Origin: Xylanimonas cellulosilytica
Lineage (GTDB): Bacteria; Actinomycetota; Actinomycetes; Actinomycetales; Actinomycetaceae
Length of the DNA: 64,000 nt
Direction: 5' to 3'
NCBI GenBank assembly: GCA_001072465.1
Contig: JVKM01000014.1
Coordinates: forward strand, 1 to 64,000
Part shown: positions 9,903 to 19,003 of the stretch, in pieces
Layout of the letters: the number at the start of each line of letters is the position of its first letter
Position numbering within the stretch: position 1 is the first letter of the stretch
Position numbers and translations under genes: made by a program
Notes under the pieces: generated by a model
Databases searched by the model: none
What the model was told of the DNA's origin: nothing
What the model saw: the letters and a program-made list of their open reading frames with translations, nothing else

Positions 9903-10054
9903 TTATGCACAAACTACATCCCTAGGGTCTTCAAAACCCTGAAAGTTATCCACCTTTGGTGCATAACCGTGTGGACAACATGACAGCAAGCACACGTCAG
10001 CTCGTCTCTGGTGACACGAAGTGCAACGAAAAGCCACTTCACAACCCGTCCACA
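9903..10054. promoter_or_regulatory. Cluster of DnaA-box-like sites
   Basis: The serS/lipid-kinase divergent gap is AT-richer than its surroundings and contains TTATGCACA (9903-9911), TTATCCACC (9946-9954), GGTGCATAA (9958-9966, reverse of TTATGCACC), TGTGGACAA (9970-9978, reverse of TTGTCCACA) and a weaker CCGTCCACA (10046-10054). These match or nearly match the TTNTNCACA DnaA consensus, on both strands. No dnaA or dnaN is near, so this is more likely a DnaA-titrating or DnaA-regulated region than oriC. Confidence 0.5.
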
Positions 10055-10080
10055 GGCATAAAGCGGGATACGCTAGGCAT

Positions 10081-11400
10081 ATGGACGCAATTTACTGGGC
10101 ACTCGCAGCCTCCGCCGGAGCCGGAGCCATCGGAGTTGCGCGTCTGGCAACCGCCCTCACCCGCAGGCACCGCCGCCGCAAGGCCCTCGACATCCCCGCA
10201 TCGGTGGACGACCCGACGCGCGGACGGCCACGTCCCTGGATCATCATGAATCCCTCGAAGCACGAGGATCCACAGGCCTTCAAGGACCGCATCAACCGCA
10301 AGGCCAAGGAACTCGGCATCGACCACGTGCACTGGCGTGAAACCACCCGCGAAGACCCGGGCACCGGGCAGGCCGTGCGCGCCCTCGAGGAAGGTGCCAC
10401 CGTCGTGATCGCCGCAGGCGGAGACGGCACGGTGCGCGCAGTCGCCGCCGGCATGGCAGGATCCGGCGTCCGCATGGGCATCATCCCCGTGGGCACCGGC
10501 AACGTCCTGGCCGGAAACCTCTCCGTCCCCGACGACCCCGAAGAGGCCCTCGCCATCGCGCTCGACCGCAACCACCGCGCCGTCGACCTGGCGTGGGTAC
10601 GCGTCGAAGACGTCACCCAGGAGTCCACTCAGCCCGCCGAGGGCGGACTGCGCCTCGCGGCACGCACCGCGCTACACCCCGAAGCCAGCGCTGCGGACCA
10701 GGGCGCCCCGGCCTTGTCGATGGAGCCGCGCGCGGACGAGTACGCGTGCCTCGTCGTCGCGGGCATGGGCTACGACGGCGCAACGATGGCGGACACGAAC
10801 CCCGAACTGAAGAAGCGCATCGGATGGATCGCCTACGTGTGGGCCGGCCTGGGCGCAATGGGCGTTCCGCGCATGAAGGCGCGCCTGACCCTGCGCTCCC
10901 CCGCCGCTCGAGTGGCGGACCCTCTCGGCGTCGGCGACCAAATCGCGGGAGAGGCCTTGGACGAGGCCACCTCAGAGAGTCCGGAACCCCTGCGCTCACC
11001 CGCGGATGAGATCACCCGCGTCGAAGCCCGGTCCGTCATGTTCGCGAACGCCGGAGAGATGAAGATGCTGGTCCTCGCGCCCGACGCGGAGCTGTCGGAC
11101 GGCCTCATCGACGTCATCGCGGTCGACGCGCACGCCGGCCTGCTCGGCTGGGCAGACGTAACCTGGAAGATGCTCGGCCAGCTCATCGGCCTGCGCCCGA
11201 TCAACCTGCCCGTCTCGACCGGCAAGGTCGCATTCCGCCAGGCGAAGGGCGCCTCCGTCACGGCCGAAGAGGCCCAGGTGTGCCAGGTGGATGGCGACGC
11301 GATCGGCCTCGCCCACACGATGCACATTCGCATGCAGGCGGGCGCCCTCGACATCGCCGTGCCCGTGGAGCGCACGTGGATGGAGCTCCTGCCCGGCTGA
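10081..11400 (+). CDS. Diacylglycerol-kinase-family lipid kinase
   Basis: A 439-aa membrane-associated lipid kinase. A short hydrophobic N-terminus (residues 1-22) precedes the catalytic domain, whose signature is AAGGDGTVRAV plus PVGTGNVLAGNL, the nucleotide-binding loops of the DAGK/YegS/BmrU family. It should phosphorylate diacylglycerol or a related lipid with ATP for phospholipid recycling. An unusual insert of about 35 residues (near 180-215) with low-complexity sequence separates the two halves. ATG 10081 has TACGCT 6 nt upstream and no ribosome site, consistent with a leaderless start. It is divergent from serS and followed by a 396-base gap of repeats. Confidence 0.85.
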   Translation: MDAIYWALAASAGAGAIGVARLATALTRRHRRRKALDIPASVDDPTRGRPRPWIIMNPSKHEDPQAFKDRINRKAKELGIDHVHWRETTREDPGTGQAVRALEEGATVVIAAGGDGTVRAVAAGMAGSGVRMGIIPVGTGNVLAGNLSVPDDPEEALAIALDRNHRAVDLAWVRVEDVTQESTQPAEGGLRLAARTALHPEASAADQGAPALSMEPRADEYACLVVAGMGYDGATMADTNPELKKRIGWIAYVWAGLGAMGVPRMKARLTLRSPAARVADPLGVGDQIAGEALDEATSESPEPLRSPADEITRVEARSVMFANAGEMKMLVLAPDAELSDGLIDVIAVDAHAGLLGWADVTWKMLGQLIGLRPINLPVSTGKVAFRQAKGASVTAEEAQVCQVDGDAIGLAHTMHIRMQAGALDIAVPVERTWMELLPG

Positions 11401-11445
11401 GCCCACTTCCTTACGCGATGCGCGCCGCGCACGAGCTTGTCGCTG

Positions 11446-11565
11446 AGTAGCAGTGCACTACTTCGCACAGCATTGCACTACTTAGCGCGGCATTGCACCA
11501 GATAGCAGGCAGTGCAATGCCCCCACAACTAGTGCATTGCTCCCGCATCTAGTGCAGTACTGCAG
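11446..11565. repeat. GCATTGCACTA intergenic repeat, copy 1
   Basis: Four to six short units built on GCATTGCACTA or its complement AGTGCAATGC, arranged partly head-to-head. A stretch of about 75 bases (from 11470) aligns in the same orientation with 41565-41641, 30 kb away. It lies in the 396-base gap after the lipid kinase, which contains no gene. Confidence 0.75.
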
Positions 11566-11622
11566 AGTCTGCGCCCATTGAACGCCGACAGGAGGCATGC
11601 CGGCGACAAATTCCACGACGAC

Positions 11623-11706
11623 GCTTGTTGCCGATGAGGTGTTACACCCGATCGGGAAGATTCAACCCCTTCTGATCGGGTGGAATCTTCCCGATCAGGT
11701 TGAATC
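11623..11706 (+). repeat. GATCGGG intergenic repeat, copy 1
   Basis: About 84 bases carrying repeated GATCGGG/CCCGATC boxes around GGAATCTTCC- and GATTCAACC-type spacers. It is almost identical, in reverse orientation, to 41684-41767. More degenerate GGGTTGAATC units follow to about 11735. Confidence 0.8.
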
Positions 11707-11796
11707 TCCCCAAACGGGTTGAATCCCGCCGATAGTACACAAGGTATCGAGGTGCGCCGCGATGTGGGCCCGCAAAACGTCAAGAAACCTGACGCG

Positions 11797-12804
11797 TCAG
11801 GCCAGCGGCCAGGACGGGGCGTTGCCCGCAGCCTCGCCCGTGCCGTCCCCACCGTGCAGCAGGTCCGCGACCCACGCGCGACCCGCACGGAAGGCCTCGT
11901 CCGTCGTGCCAGGGGCAACCGACGCGCGCACGCCATCGACGCGCGGGTAGGAACCCATGAAGCGAACATCCGGCGAGTAGCGATGCAGGCCGACGAGAGC
12001 TGCCTGAACGCGCTCCTCGCGGATGTGGCCGACGATGTCGATGCTGAACGTGTAATTGCCGAGGCCGTCGCCGCTCGGGCGAGACTCGATGCGGGACAGG
12101 TCGACGCCGCGCGCCGAGAACTGCTCGAGGAGGGTCAGCAGAGCGCCCGACTCGTTGACGGGCAGGGCAACCTGGATGGTCGTCTTGTCCGCGCCGGTCG
12201 GCGGGGGCACCACGCCGGGGCGGGCCACCAGGACGAAGCGGGTGATCGCGCCCGGGTTGTCGGCGACGTCGGTGAACAGGGCCTCCAAGCCGTAGGTGTT
12301 GACCGAGACCGCGTTGCACAGGGCGGCATCGAAGGACGCATCCCCATCCGAGAGGAGCTCGGCGGCGGCGGCCGTCGACGTAGCGGGCACGTGGATCGCG
12401 CCGGGGAAAGTCTCCTCAACCCAGCCGCGGCACTGCGCCCACGCGTGCGGGTGGGTGCCGATACGGCGAATATCCTCGGGACGAGTACCCGGCAGGACAG
12501 CCAGCTGGAAGACAACGTGCACGTGCATCTCGGCGACGATGACGAGGGGGTCGCCGTGCGAGAGCGAATCGAGCGTCGCATTGACGCCGCCCTCGATGGA
12601 GTTTTCGATCGGGACGACGGCACGGTCGGCCTCGCCGCGGCGCACGGCCGCGAGCGCCTGCGGGGCACTCGTCATGGGCATGAGGATCGCGCCGGCGGGA
12701 GCGACCTGGTGGACGGCCTGCTCGGTAAACGTGCCGAAGGGACCGAGGAAGGCGATACGAAGCTTGTCACCGAGAGGCGCGGGGCCGGGAATGTTCGTCG
12801 TCAT
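11797..12804 (-). CDS. pheA: Prephenate dehydratase
   Basis: A 335-aa enzyme converting prephenate to phenylpyruvate, the committed step to phenylalanine. Residues about 14-200 are the PDT domain (FLGPFGTFTE; VPIENSIEGGV; late TRF motif ITRFVLVA). Residues about 215-295 are a C-terminal ACT domain (GALLTLLEQF; ESRPSG, the Phe-binding ESRP loop), so feedback inhibition by phenylalanine is expected. No chorismate mutase is fused. ATG 12804 has TACCCT 7 nt upstream and is probably leaderless. The C-terminus is extended by about 40 residues after the ACT domain. Confidence 0.95.
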   Translation of the reverse strand: MTTNIPGPAPLGDKLRIAFLGPFGTFTEQAVHQVAPAGAILMPMTSAPQALAAVRRGEADRAVVPIENSIEGGVNATLDSLSHGDPLVIVAEMHVHVVFQLAVLPGTRPEDIRRIGTHPHAWAQCRGWVEETFPGAIHVPATSTAAAAELLSDGDASFDAALCNAVSVNTYGLEALFTDVADNPGAITRFVLVARPGVVPPPTGADKTTIQVALPVNESGALLTLLEQFSARGVDLSRIESRPSGDGLGNYTFSIDIVGHIREERVQAALVGLHRYSPDVRFMGSYPRVDGVRASVAPGTTDEAFRAGRAWVADLLHGGDGTGEAAGNAPSWPLA

Positions 12805-12903
12805 GGTGTCAAGGGTAACGAGAGCGAAGGGAGTGGCGCGGCCTCGTTTCGGGGACGGGGGCGCATTGTGGCCAATCGCGCGGGTTCCGAGGCCGGGCGT
12901 GCG

Positions 12904-15180
12904 TCAGTCGCGGTCGCCTGTCACGCCGGTCGCGAAGGCCTCGCGTCCGCCGCCCGGCGTCACGTCGCCGCACGCGGTGATCTTCCACAGCTTCGCAGTG
13001 CCGCCCGCGTCGACCAGCTCGAAGCCGGTGGACGTGTCGACGTTGTAGAGGCCGGGGTGACGGGAGGATCGCATGAAGTTGTAGTAGGCGCCGTCTTCCT
13101 CTTCGTAGAAGTGCGTGATGCCGAGCCTGCGCACGACCTCGCACACCTCGGGATCAGTGGCGATATCGTGGAAACGCTGGATGAGGAGCTTCTGCGAGGC
13201 CACATCCTTGTTAGCGGTGCTCAGCTGCGGGAAGACGGCCTTGCGTCCGCCGATCATCTCGGAGTATGCCGCACCTGCGATCGGGTCGCCCAGGATGAGC
13301 GCGTCGGGGGCGGTCGTGTACGGCATGCGGCGCAGCATGGCGAGCTCACCCATCGTGGCCATACCCGGCTTACCCAGGCGATTCGGGTCATACACCTGGG
13401 CGACCGCAGCGTTTCGCGCGTCGATGGCGCCAAAGCCGGACAGGACCAGCACGAGCAGGCCGACGGCAAACTGGATTGGCCAGCGCGGCGCCTCAATGTT
13501 GTCGTCGGCCCCGCGTTCGGCGAGGATCCGCTGCAGGGACCTTGTCCACGCGGCGTGGATGAGGCGAACGATGGCGGCGACACCGACCGCCATGAGGATG
13601 GTCAGCGCGATGTCTTCGACGCCCATAATGCGACGGGCATCCTTGTACCAGGGGGCCAGCAGGTAGGTGCGCAGCGCCGAGTCGGGTGAGTACGCCAGGG
13701 CGGTGAGGGCTGCAAGGATCGCGTAGGAGAACAGGGGCCAGCACGGCAGGGGCTGCGCCTCCTCCTCGGACTCCTCGATCTCTTGGGCCGAGGCCAGGGT
13801 GCTCTCCTCCGCGTCCGCATCAGTTTCATCGGTGAGACCAGCGCGCTCGGCGGCACGCTCGAGGGGATCCCTGCGACGGAACAGCAAGTACAGGCGAGCG
13901 GTCGCCGCAATGCCAACGATCAGGAGAATGAACTGGACGATCGTCCACTGAATGTTGCCGGATGTGTTCGAGAAGGGCGGGTAGGGCAGGAAGGCGTGCA
14001 TGAAGGCTTCGCCCCAGTTACTGCCCTTGCGGTTGTAACTGCCCATGGCCCGAATCTTCGACGACGACAGCGCGAGGAGCGGTACGGCAACGACGACAAG
14101 CGCGAGGGCCCCCCACGCGAGGGCAATAAGCTGGCCTCGTCCACCGCGACCGTAAGCGCGTCGGGCGAGGGATGCGATGGAGGCGAGGAGCGGCGCGATC
14201 AGGAACGCGAGGATCGAGAAGGCGGCGCTCGGGTGCGCGCCGACGAGGCCGATGGCACCGATGAGGAGGAAGAACGCCTGCGGGATACGGCGCATGAAAG
14301 CACGCAACCCGTCACCCGCACGCAGGTCGGCAACCAGCCTGCGCCCTGCGACGATCGCGATGGCCGACAGACCCGGCACCAGGGCGGTGCCCGTCGAGTT
14401 GGGCCACTGGTTGTACATGGTGAGCGCATCGGCGGGCATATTGAGCAGCATGCCGCCGATGATGGGCGCCGCCATGATCGCGCTGCGCGAGGCGGTCAGC
14501 ACCGAGACGAGCGCCGCCAGGCCGATCACCCACACGGCCATGAGCGCCAGCGAAGACACGTTCGAGGCCTGGACGACCGAGTCGTAGCGCGCGAACAGCG
14601 AGACGAAAGCGTGCCAGCCCGTCGGATAGTAGACGTTACGGCCGCCGTACAGCTCGTGGAGGCCACCGAAGGGACTGGCGTTCTTGCTGTACAGCATCGC
14701 GTGCACGCCGTTCTGATGGAACGTCGGATCCCACTGCTGAACAGGGTTCGATGGGGCCGCTCCCATCACGAGGGGCAACGCCGCGAGGCTGAAGCCCACC
14801 AGGATCGCTCCCCACGTGGCCGCGCGGATCGCGGCCTGGCGTCCGCCGATCGGCTTGCGTACGCCGATCGCCTCGCGCAGGGGAACTCCCCGCAGGGAGA
14901 ATCCGTCGTTGCTGCGGCGGAAGAAGCTCAGGCTCCACGCGCCGGCGCCTCCCAGGGCGCTCATGCCGAGGATTGGCAGCGCCGTCGAGGGCTCCCACTC
15001 GATGTCGAGCGCCGGGTAGGCGACCGACAGGATCGTGATCAGGCCAAAGGTGAACGCGGGTGCCGCACCGATCGCGACGAGCGACGAACGACCTCCCGCC
15101 CGCAGCCACATGAAGCCCGGCAGGACCAGGGCAACCATCATGGCCAGCAGGGTCGGGAGCAGCATCCACCAGGCCAGCAT
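12904..15180 (-). CDS. DUF6541 large membrane protein
   Basis: A 758-aa protein with about 13-14 hydrophobic segments over the first 560 residues and an extracytoplasmic C-terminal domain of about 170 residues. It fits the actinobacterial DUF6541 family, which resembles GT-C glycosyltransferases. A charged Glu-rich cytoplasmic loop sits near residues 445-475. An AAGGAG ribosome site sets the start at ATG 15180, only 3 bases after the DedA stop, so the two genes are cotranscribed. A role in envelope polysaccharide assembly is inference. Confidence 0.75.
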   Translation of the reverse strand: MLAWWMLLPTLLAMMVALVLPGFMWLRAGGRSSLVAIGAAPAFTFGLITILSVAYPALDIEWEPSTALPILGMSALGGAGAWSLSFFRRSNDGFSLRGVPLREAIGVRKPIGGRQAAIRAATWGAILVGFSLAALPLVMGAAPSNPVQQWDPTFHQNGVHAMLYSKNASPFGGLHELYGGRNVYYPTGWHAFVSLFARYDSVVQASNVSSLALMAVWVIGLAALVSVLTASRSAIMAAPIIGGMLLNMPADALTMYNQWPNSTGTALVPGLSAIAIVAGRRLVADLRAGDGLRAFMRRIPQAFFLLIGAIGLVGAHPSAAFSILAFLIAPLLASIASLARRAYGRGGRGQLIALAWGALALVVVAVPLLALSSSKIRAMGSYNRKGSNWGEAFMHAFLPYPPFSNTSGNIQWTIVQFILLIVGIAATARLYLLFRRRDPLERAAERAGLTDETDADAEESTLASAQEIEESEEEAQPLPCWPLFSYAILAALTALAYSPDSALRTYLLAPWYKDARRIMGVEDIALTILMAVGVAAIVRLIHAAWTRSLQRILAERGADDNIEAPRWPIQFAVGLLVLVLSGFGAIDARNAAVAQVYDPNRLGKPGMATMGELAMLRRMPYTTAPDALILGDPIAGAAYSEMIGGRKAVFPQLSTANKDVASQKLLIQRFHDIATDPEVCEVVRRLGITHFYEEEDGAYYNFMRSSRHPGLYNVDTSTGFELVDAGGTAKLWKITACGDVTPGGGREAFATGVTGDRD

Positions 15181-15183
15181 GGA

Positions 15184-15849
15184 TTACTCCTTGTCGGAAG
15201 CGGCGCGGCGCTTGCCCACGATCTCAATGATGACGGGCAGGACCGACGCGAGGATGATGACGCCGAGGATGAGCGTCAGGTTGTCGTGCACGAAAGGCAC
15301 GTTGCCCAGCAGCGCACCGACGAGGATGAAGCCCGCGCCCCACACGACGGCACCCAGCGTGTTGAAGGCCAGGAACTTCGGGTAGGGGTAGCGAGCCATG
15401 CCCGCGGCGATCGGAATGAAGGTGCGCACGAAGGGGATGAAACGTCCGATGACGAGCGAGCGGCCACCGTAGTTCGTGAAGTAGTGCTCCGCCTTCTCCA
15501 GGTGCGCGGTCTTGAGGATGCGAGCGTCGGGCTTGAAGAAGCGACGCCCCCACTTGGCGCCCAGGAAGTAGCCGATCTGCGCTCCGATGAAGGCCGCGAC
15601 GACAACGAGGAGGATGAGCGTCGGCAGGTGCAGGCCGAGGCGATCGTGGAGCAGGCCTGCGGTGAACAACAGGGATTCACCGGGCAGCACCGGGAACAGG
15701 ACACCCGACTCGATGAGGACGATGAGCATCGTTCCCCACAGCACCCACGGCCCCATGGCGACGAGCAGTGTCTCAGGATTTTTGAACCACTCGATAACGG
15801 TGTGCAGCATCGACGGATCTGATGCGGTCACGAGTGTCGACCAGGTCAC
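15184..15849 (-). CDS. DedA/VTT-family membrane protein
   Basis: A 221-aa protein with the VTT (SNARE-assoc) domain. Diagnostic motifs are PVLPGESLLF and the loop GRFIPFVRTFIPIAAG. Four to six membrane segments. DedA proteins are proton-dependent transporters or lipid scramblases that recycle polyprenyl-phosphate or phosphatidylethanolamine. The start is GTG 15849 with an AAAAGGG ribosome site. It is first in an operon with the DUF6541 protein; both may act on undecaprenyl-linked glycans. Confidence 0.9.
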   Translation of the reverse strand: MTWSTLVTASDPSMLHTVIEWFKNPETLLVAMGPWVLWGTMLIVLIESGVLFPVLPGESLLFTAGLLHDRLGLHLPTLILLVVVAAFIGAQIGYFLGAKWGRRFFKPDARILKTAHLEKAEHYFTNYGGRSLVIGRFIPFVRTFIPIAAGMARYPYPKFLAFNTLGAVVWGAGFILVGALLGNVPFVHDNLTLILGVIILASVLPVIIEIVGKRRAASDKE

Positions 15850-15923
15850 GATAGGGCCCTTTTCTGCCGGGAATGTATCACCCTAACCCTACCTTTGTTG
15901 ACCACGAATATAGGATAGGCGGC

Positions 15924-18900
15924 ATGAGGAAGCGCAAGGATTCACACGACGGTTCTCCGGTCGGGGACACGAACATCCTCTTCGTCCCCGATTCCTCCGC
16001 CGACCCCTCGGCATCCGGGGTGGATGCCCTCATGGGGATGATCGACGAGGCCGGGGCACCCCCGCAGGCTCCCCCGCCCCCGGAGGTCCCTTCCTCGGAG
16101 GCACGCACCGAGGTCATGGAGCCCGTCGTCACGCCCGATGCTTCGACCGCGCCCATAGCCATGCCGCCCAGCATTCCTCCCAGCGACTCGGACGCCGACC
16201 AGGGCGCCCAGGCCTCGTCGTCAAATGACGAGAGTGCAGCGGATCCCCTGCTTCCCCCGCCCGCGCCCACGGCCAATGACGCCGCCGCCATCCCCGAGGA
16301 ACCCACCGACGAGGCCGAGGCCAGCGCGCCAGAGGCCACCACGGAGACCGAGGCAGAGGCCAGCAGCGGCGACAAGGACGCGGACATTGAATCCGCCGCG
16401 CCCCCGGCTACCGGTGAAATCGCCGCGAACCTGCCCGTGCGCCGCATGCGCCTGCCCCGCCCCGTCTACATCGCCGACCGGATCCTGCCCGTGCGCCGTC
16501 GCCGCGAAGACCTCGTCGACGTCGTCATCTCCCTCATCGCGATTCTCTTCATCTGGACGATCGGCGCGCTGGCCAGCGCGACCACGCGCGGCGTCACCAT
16601 GGACGTCCTGAGCTTCCAGCTCGTCCGCCAGATCCTCATCCTGCCGGTGAGCATCGCCGAAGGCCTCATCATCCTGATCACGCCGATCCTCGTGATCGTC
16701 TCGCTCGCGCTGCGCAAACGCCTCCAGGCGATCATCCAGGTCCTCGTGACGAGCCTCGTGGCCGCGGTCGGCGGCTGGATCATCATCCTGCTGACGGGCC
16801 TGCTGCCCTCCGAACTGACCGCGCCGTTGAGCGTGGACCGCGCGCTTGCCACGCAGGGCTCCCAGACCGGCATCGCAATCGCCATCAACCTGGTCATCGT
16901 CACCCTGTGCGCGCTGTTCACCTCCGCCGGCGAGGCCCAGTCGATGAAGGCCATCAAGTGGGGATGGACGGGCCTGTGGATCATTCTCATCCTCGGCGTG
17001 CTGCGCTCGTCCATGACCCTGCCCGTCGCCTTCATCTCCGTCTTCCTGGGCCGCGCTTTCGGCTCGGGTTCGCGGTGGATCATGGGCTACGACGACCAGC
17101 GGGCGAAGGGCGCCAAACTCGTCGAGGCGCTCCTCAACATCGGGATTACGCCCTCGCGGATCGTGCGCACCGACCTCGACACGACCGAGGAACCCCTGGC
17201 TACGTGGGCCGTCGCTGAGAACTCGCGCGGCCACCTCACCCAGATGCCCGCCGACCTGGGCGACATGGGCGTCACGGTGACGCGCCGCCCGAGCCACGAC
17301 CATCACCGCCACTACCAGGCGTGGAGCGACACCGGCCTCGCCTACGAGATCATCGCGATGGACCCCGGCCAGGAACTGACCGGCACGCTCCTCGAAATGT
17401 GGAACAACCTGCGCCTGCGCGGCATCAGCCGCTGGGTGTCGCCCTCGCTCAAGGCTCAGGCCGAGCGCTCCTCCTTCACGACGCTGCAGGCGCTGCGCGC
17501 CGGCGTGTTCACACAGGAGCCGATCGGCATCGCCTCGGCCTCCGACTCGATCATCCTGGTCATGTCCGCTCTGCCTCCCACGACTCCGCTCACGGAGCTC
17601 GGCGAGGACGCATCGGACGAGGTCATGGACCGTGCGTGGGAGCAGCTCCACTTCGCGCACTCGCGCGGAATTTCGCACCGCGCTCTCACCCCCGAGGCCG
17701 TGGTCGTGGACTCGTCCTCGGACGTGTGGCTGCTGGACTGGGATTCCGGCGAGGTTGCGACCACCGAGCTGAACCAGTCCATCGACATCGCGCAGATGCT
17801 GGTCCTGACCGCGCTGGCCGTGGGCCCCGAGCGCGCGCTCGAGGCCGGTCGACGCAGCGTCGGTGAGGAGACGCTGATCGCGTGTGCCCCAGTTATCCAG
17901 AAGCCTGTCCTTCCTGCGGAGATCAATCAGCGCCTGCGCCGTTCCGACCTGCTGGGTGACCTGCGCGCCGCCCTCGTGGGAGACTCCGAGGCCGAGACCG
18001 CGCCCACCGCTGACCTGCAGCGTTTCCGCCCGCGCACGATCTTCACGATCGCGGTGGCGTTCATCGCCGTCTTCATCGTCGTCGGTTCGCTGAACTTCAA
18101 CGACATCGTGACCACCGTCAGGAGCGCGAACCTGTGGTGGATGCTCGCTTCCGCCGTGCTTGCCTGCCTCATCTGGGTCGGTTCCGCGGTCCCGCTTGTT
18201 GCTCTGTCGCCCGAGAAGCTGAGCCTGCGGGAGACGTTCATCGCCCAGGTCGCGGCCTCGATCATCACGATCGTGGCGCCCGCCGGCGTGGGCCCCGCTG
18301 CCCTCAACCTGCGCTACCTGCGCAAGCGCCGCGTCCCGACCGCCATGGCGGTGACGACGGTGACGCTCATGCAGATCTCTCAGGCTCTCGTCACGATCGT
18401 CCTCCTGCTCCTCGTCATGGTGATCGCCGGATCGTCGCTGTCCGTGTCGGTCCCCTACGGCACCATCCTGGGTGTCGTCGCGGTCGTCATGGTCGCGGTC
18501 GGCGTCATCGTCGCCGTACCGAAGGTGCGCCGCTGGATCTGGGCGAAGATTCAGCCGACCTGGCAGCAGGTCTACCCGCGCCTCCTGTGGATCATCGGTC
18601 AGCCTCGTCGCCTCGCTGCGGTCCTGGGCGGTAACCTGCTGATGAACATCGGCTACGTGGGCTCGTTCTGGACGGCCCTGCTCGCCATGGGCGGTTCGCT
18701 GAACTTCTCCACGGTGTCGCTCACATACCTAACGGCGAACGCGGCAGGCTCCTTCATCCCCTCGCCGGGCGGTATCGGTACCGTTGAAACGGCGCTCACC
18801 TCGGGCCTGACGGTCGCGGGCATCTCCTCGTCGGTCGCCATCGCGACGGCTCTGCTCTACCGTCTCGTCACCTTCTACGGCCGCATTCCGTTCGGCTGGC

Positions 18901-18938
18901 TGGCCATGAAGTACATGGAGAAGAAGGACATGATCTAG
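15924..18938 (+). CDS. Flippase-like UPF0104 protein with pseudokinase-like middle
   Basis: A 1004-aa membrane protein in three parts. Residues 1-175 are disordered and rich in Pro, Ala, Glu and Asp. Residues about 190-390 contain six or seven membrane segments. Residues about 395-680 are soluble and resemble a protein-kinase C-lobe: HRALTPEAVVV sits where HRD...N would be, and LLDWDSG replaces DFG, so the catalytic Asp and Asn are missing. Residues about 700-1002 form the lysylphosphatidylglycerol-synthase-type transmembrane (UPF0104/YbhN) domain, with SPGGIGTVE near the end. A role in lipid or glycolipid flipping is inference. ATG 15924 has TAGGAT 7 nt upstream. It is divergent from the DedA gene. 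Confidence 0.8.
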   Translation: MRKRKDSHDGSPVGDTNILFVPDSSADPSASGVDALMGMIDEAGAPPQAPPPPEVPSSEARTEVMEPVVTPDASTAPIAMPPSIPPSDSDADQGAQASSSNDESAADPLLPPPAPTANDAAAIPEEPTDEAEASAPEATTETEAEASSGDKDADIESAAPPATGEIAANLPVRRMRLPRPVYIADRILPVRRRREDLVDVVISLIAILFIWTIGALASATTRGVTMDVLSFQLVRQILILPVSIAEGLIILITPILVIVSLALRKRLQAIIQVLVTSLVAAVGGWIIILLTGLLPSELTAPLSVDRALATQGSQTGIAIAINLVIVTLCALFTSAGEAQSMKAIKWGWTGLWIILILGVLRSSMTLPVAFISVFLGRAFGSGSRWIMGYDDQRAKGAKLVEALLNIGITPSRIVRTDLDTTEEPLATWAVAENSRGHLTQMPADLGDMGVTVTRRPSHDHHRHYQAWSDTGLAYEIIAMDPGQELTGTLLEMWNNLRLRGISRWVSPSLKAQAERSSFTTLQALRAGVFTQEPIGIASASDSIILVMSALPPTTPLTELGEDASDEVMDRAWEQLHFAHSRGISHRALTPEAVVVDSSSDVWLLDWDSGEVATTELNQSIDIAQMLVLTALAVGPERALEAGRRSVGEETLIACAPVIQKPVLPAEINQRLRRSDLLGDLRAALVGDSEAETAPTADLQRFRPRTIFTIAVAFIAVFIVVGSLNFNDIVTTVRSANLWWMLASAVLACLIWVGSAVPLVALSPEKLSLRETFIAQVAASIITIVAPAGVGPAALNLRYLRKRRVPTAMAVTTVTLMQISQALVTIVLLLLVMVIAGSSLSVSVPYGTILGVVAVVMVAVGVIVAVPKVRRWIWAKIQPTWQQVYPRLLWIIGQPRRLAAVLGGNLLMNIGYVGSFWTALLAMGGSLNFSTVSLTYLTANAAGSFIPSPGGIGTVETALTSGLTVAGISSSVAIATALLYRLVTFYGRIPFGWLAMKYMEKKDMI

Positions 18939-18958
18939 GTTCCCTCTGAGCGCATCCG

Positions 18959-18998
18959 CATCCGGCTGTCACGCGTCCCGGCGCGAGGCAGCCGGATG
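18959..18998 (+). terminator. Hairpin between convergent genes
   Basis: CATCCGGCTG (18959-18968) pairs with CAGCCGGATG (18989-18998), with a second GC-rich pairing inside. It lies between the ends of the flippase-like gene (+) and the I9 lipoprotein gene (-) and can serve both. Confidence 0.65.
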
Positions 18999-19003
18999 TG
19001 CGT

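Noticed and set aside
9903..10054. Chromosomal origin
   Set aside because: DnaA-like boxes are present but dnaA, dnaN, rpmH and parAB genes are absent; the flanking genes are serS and a lipid kinase.
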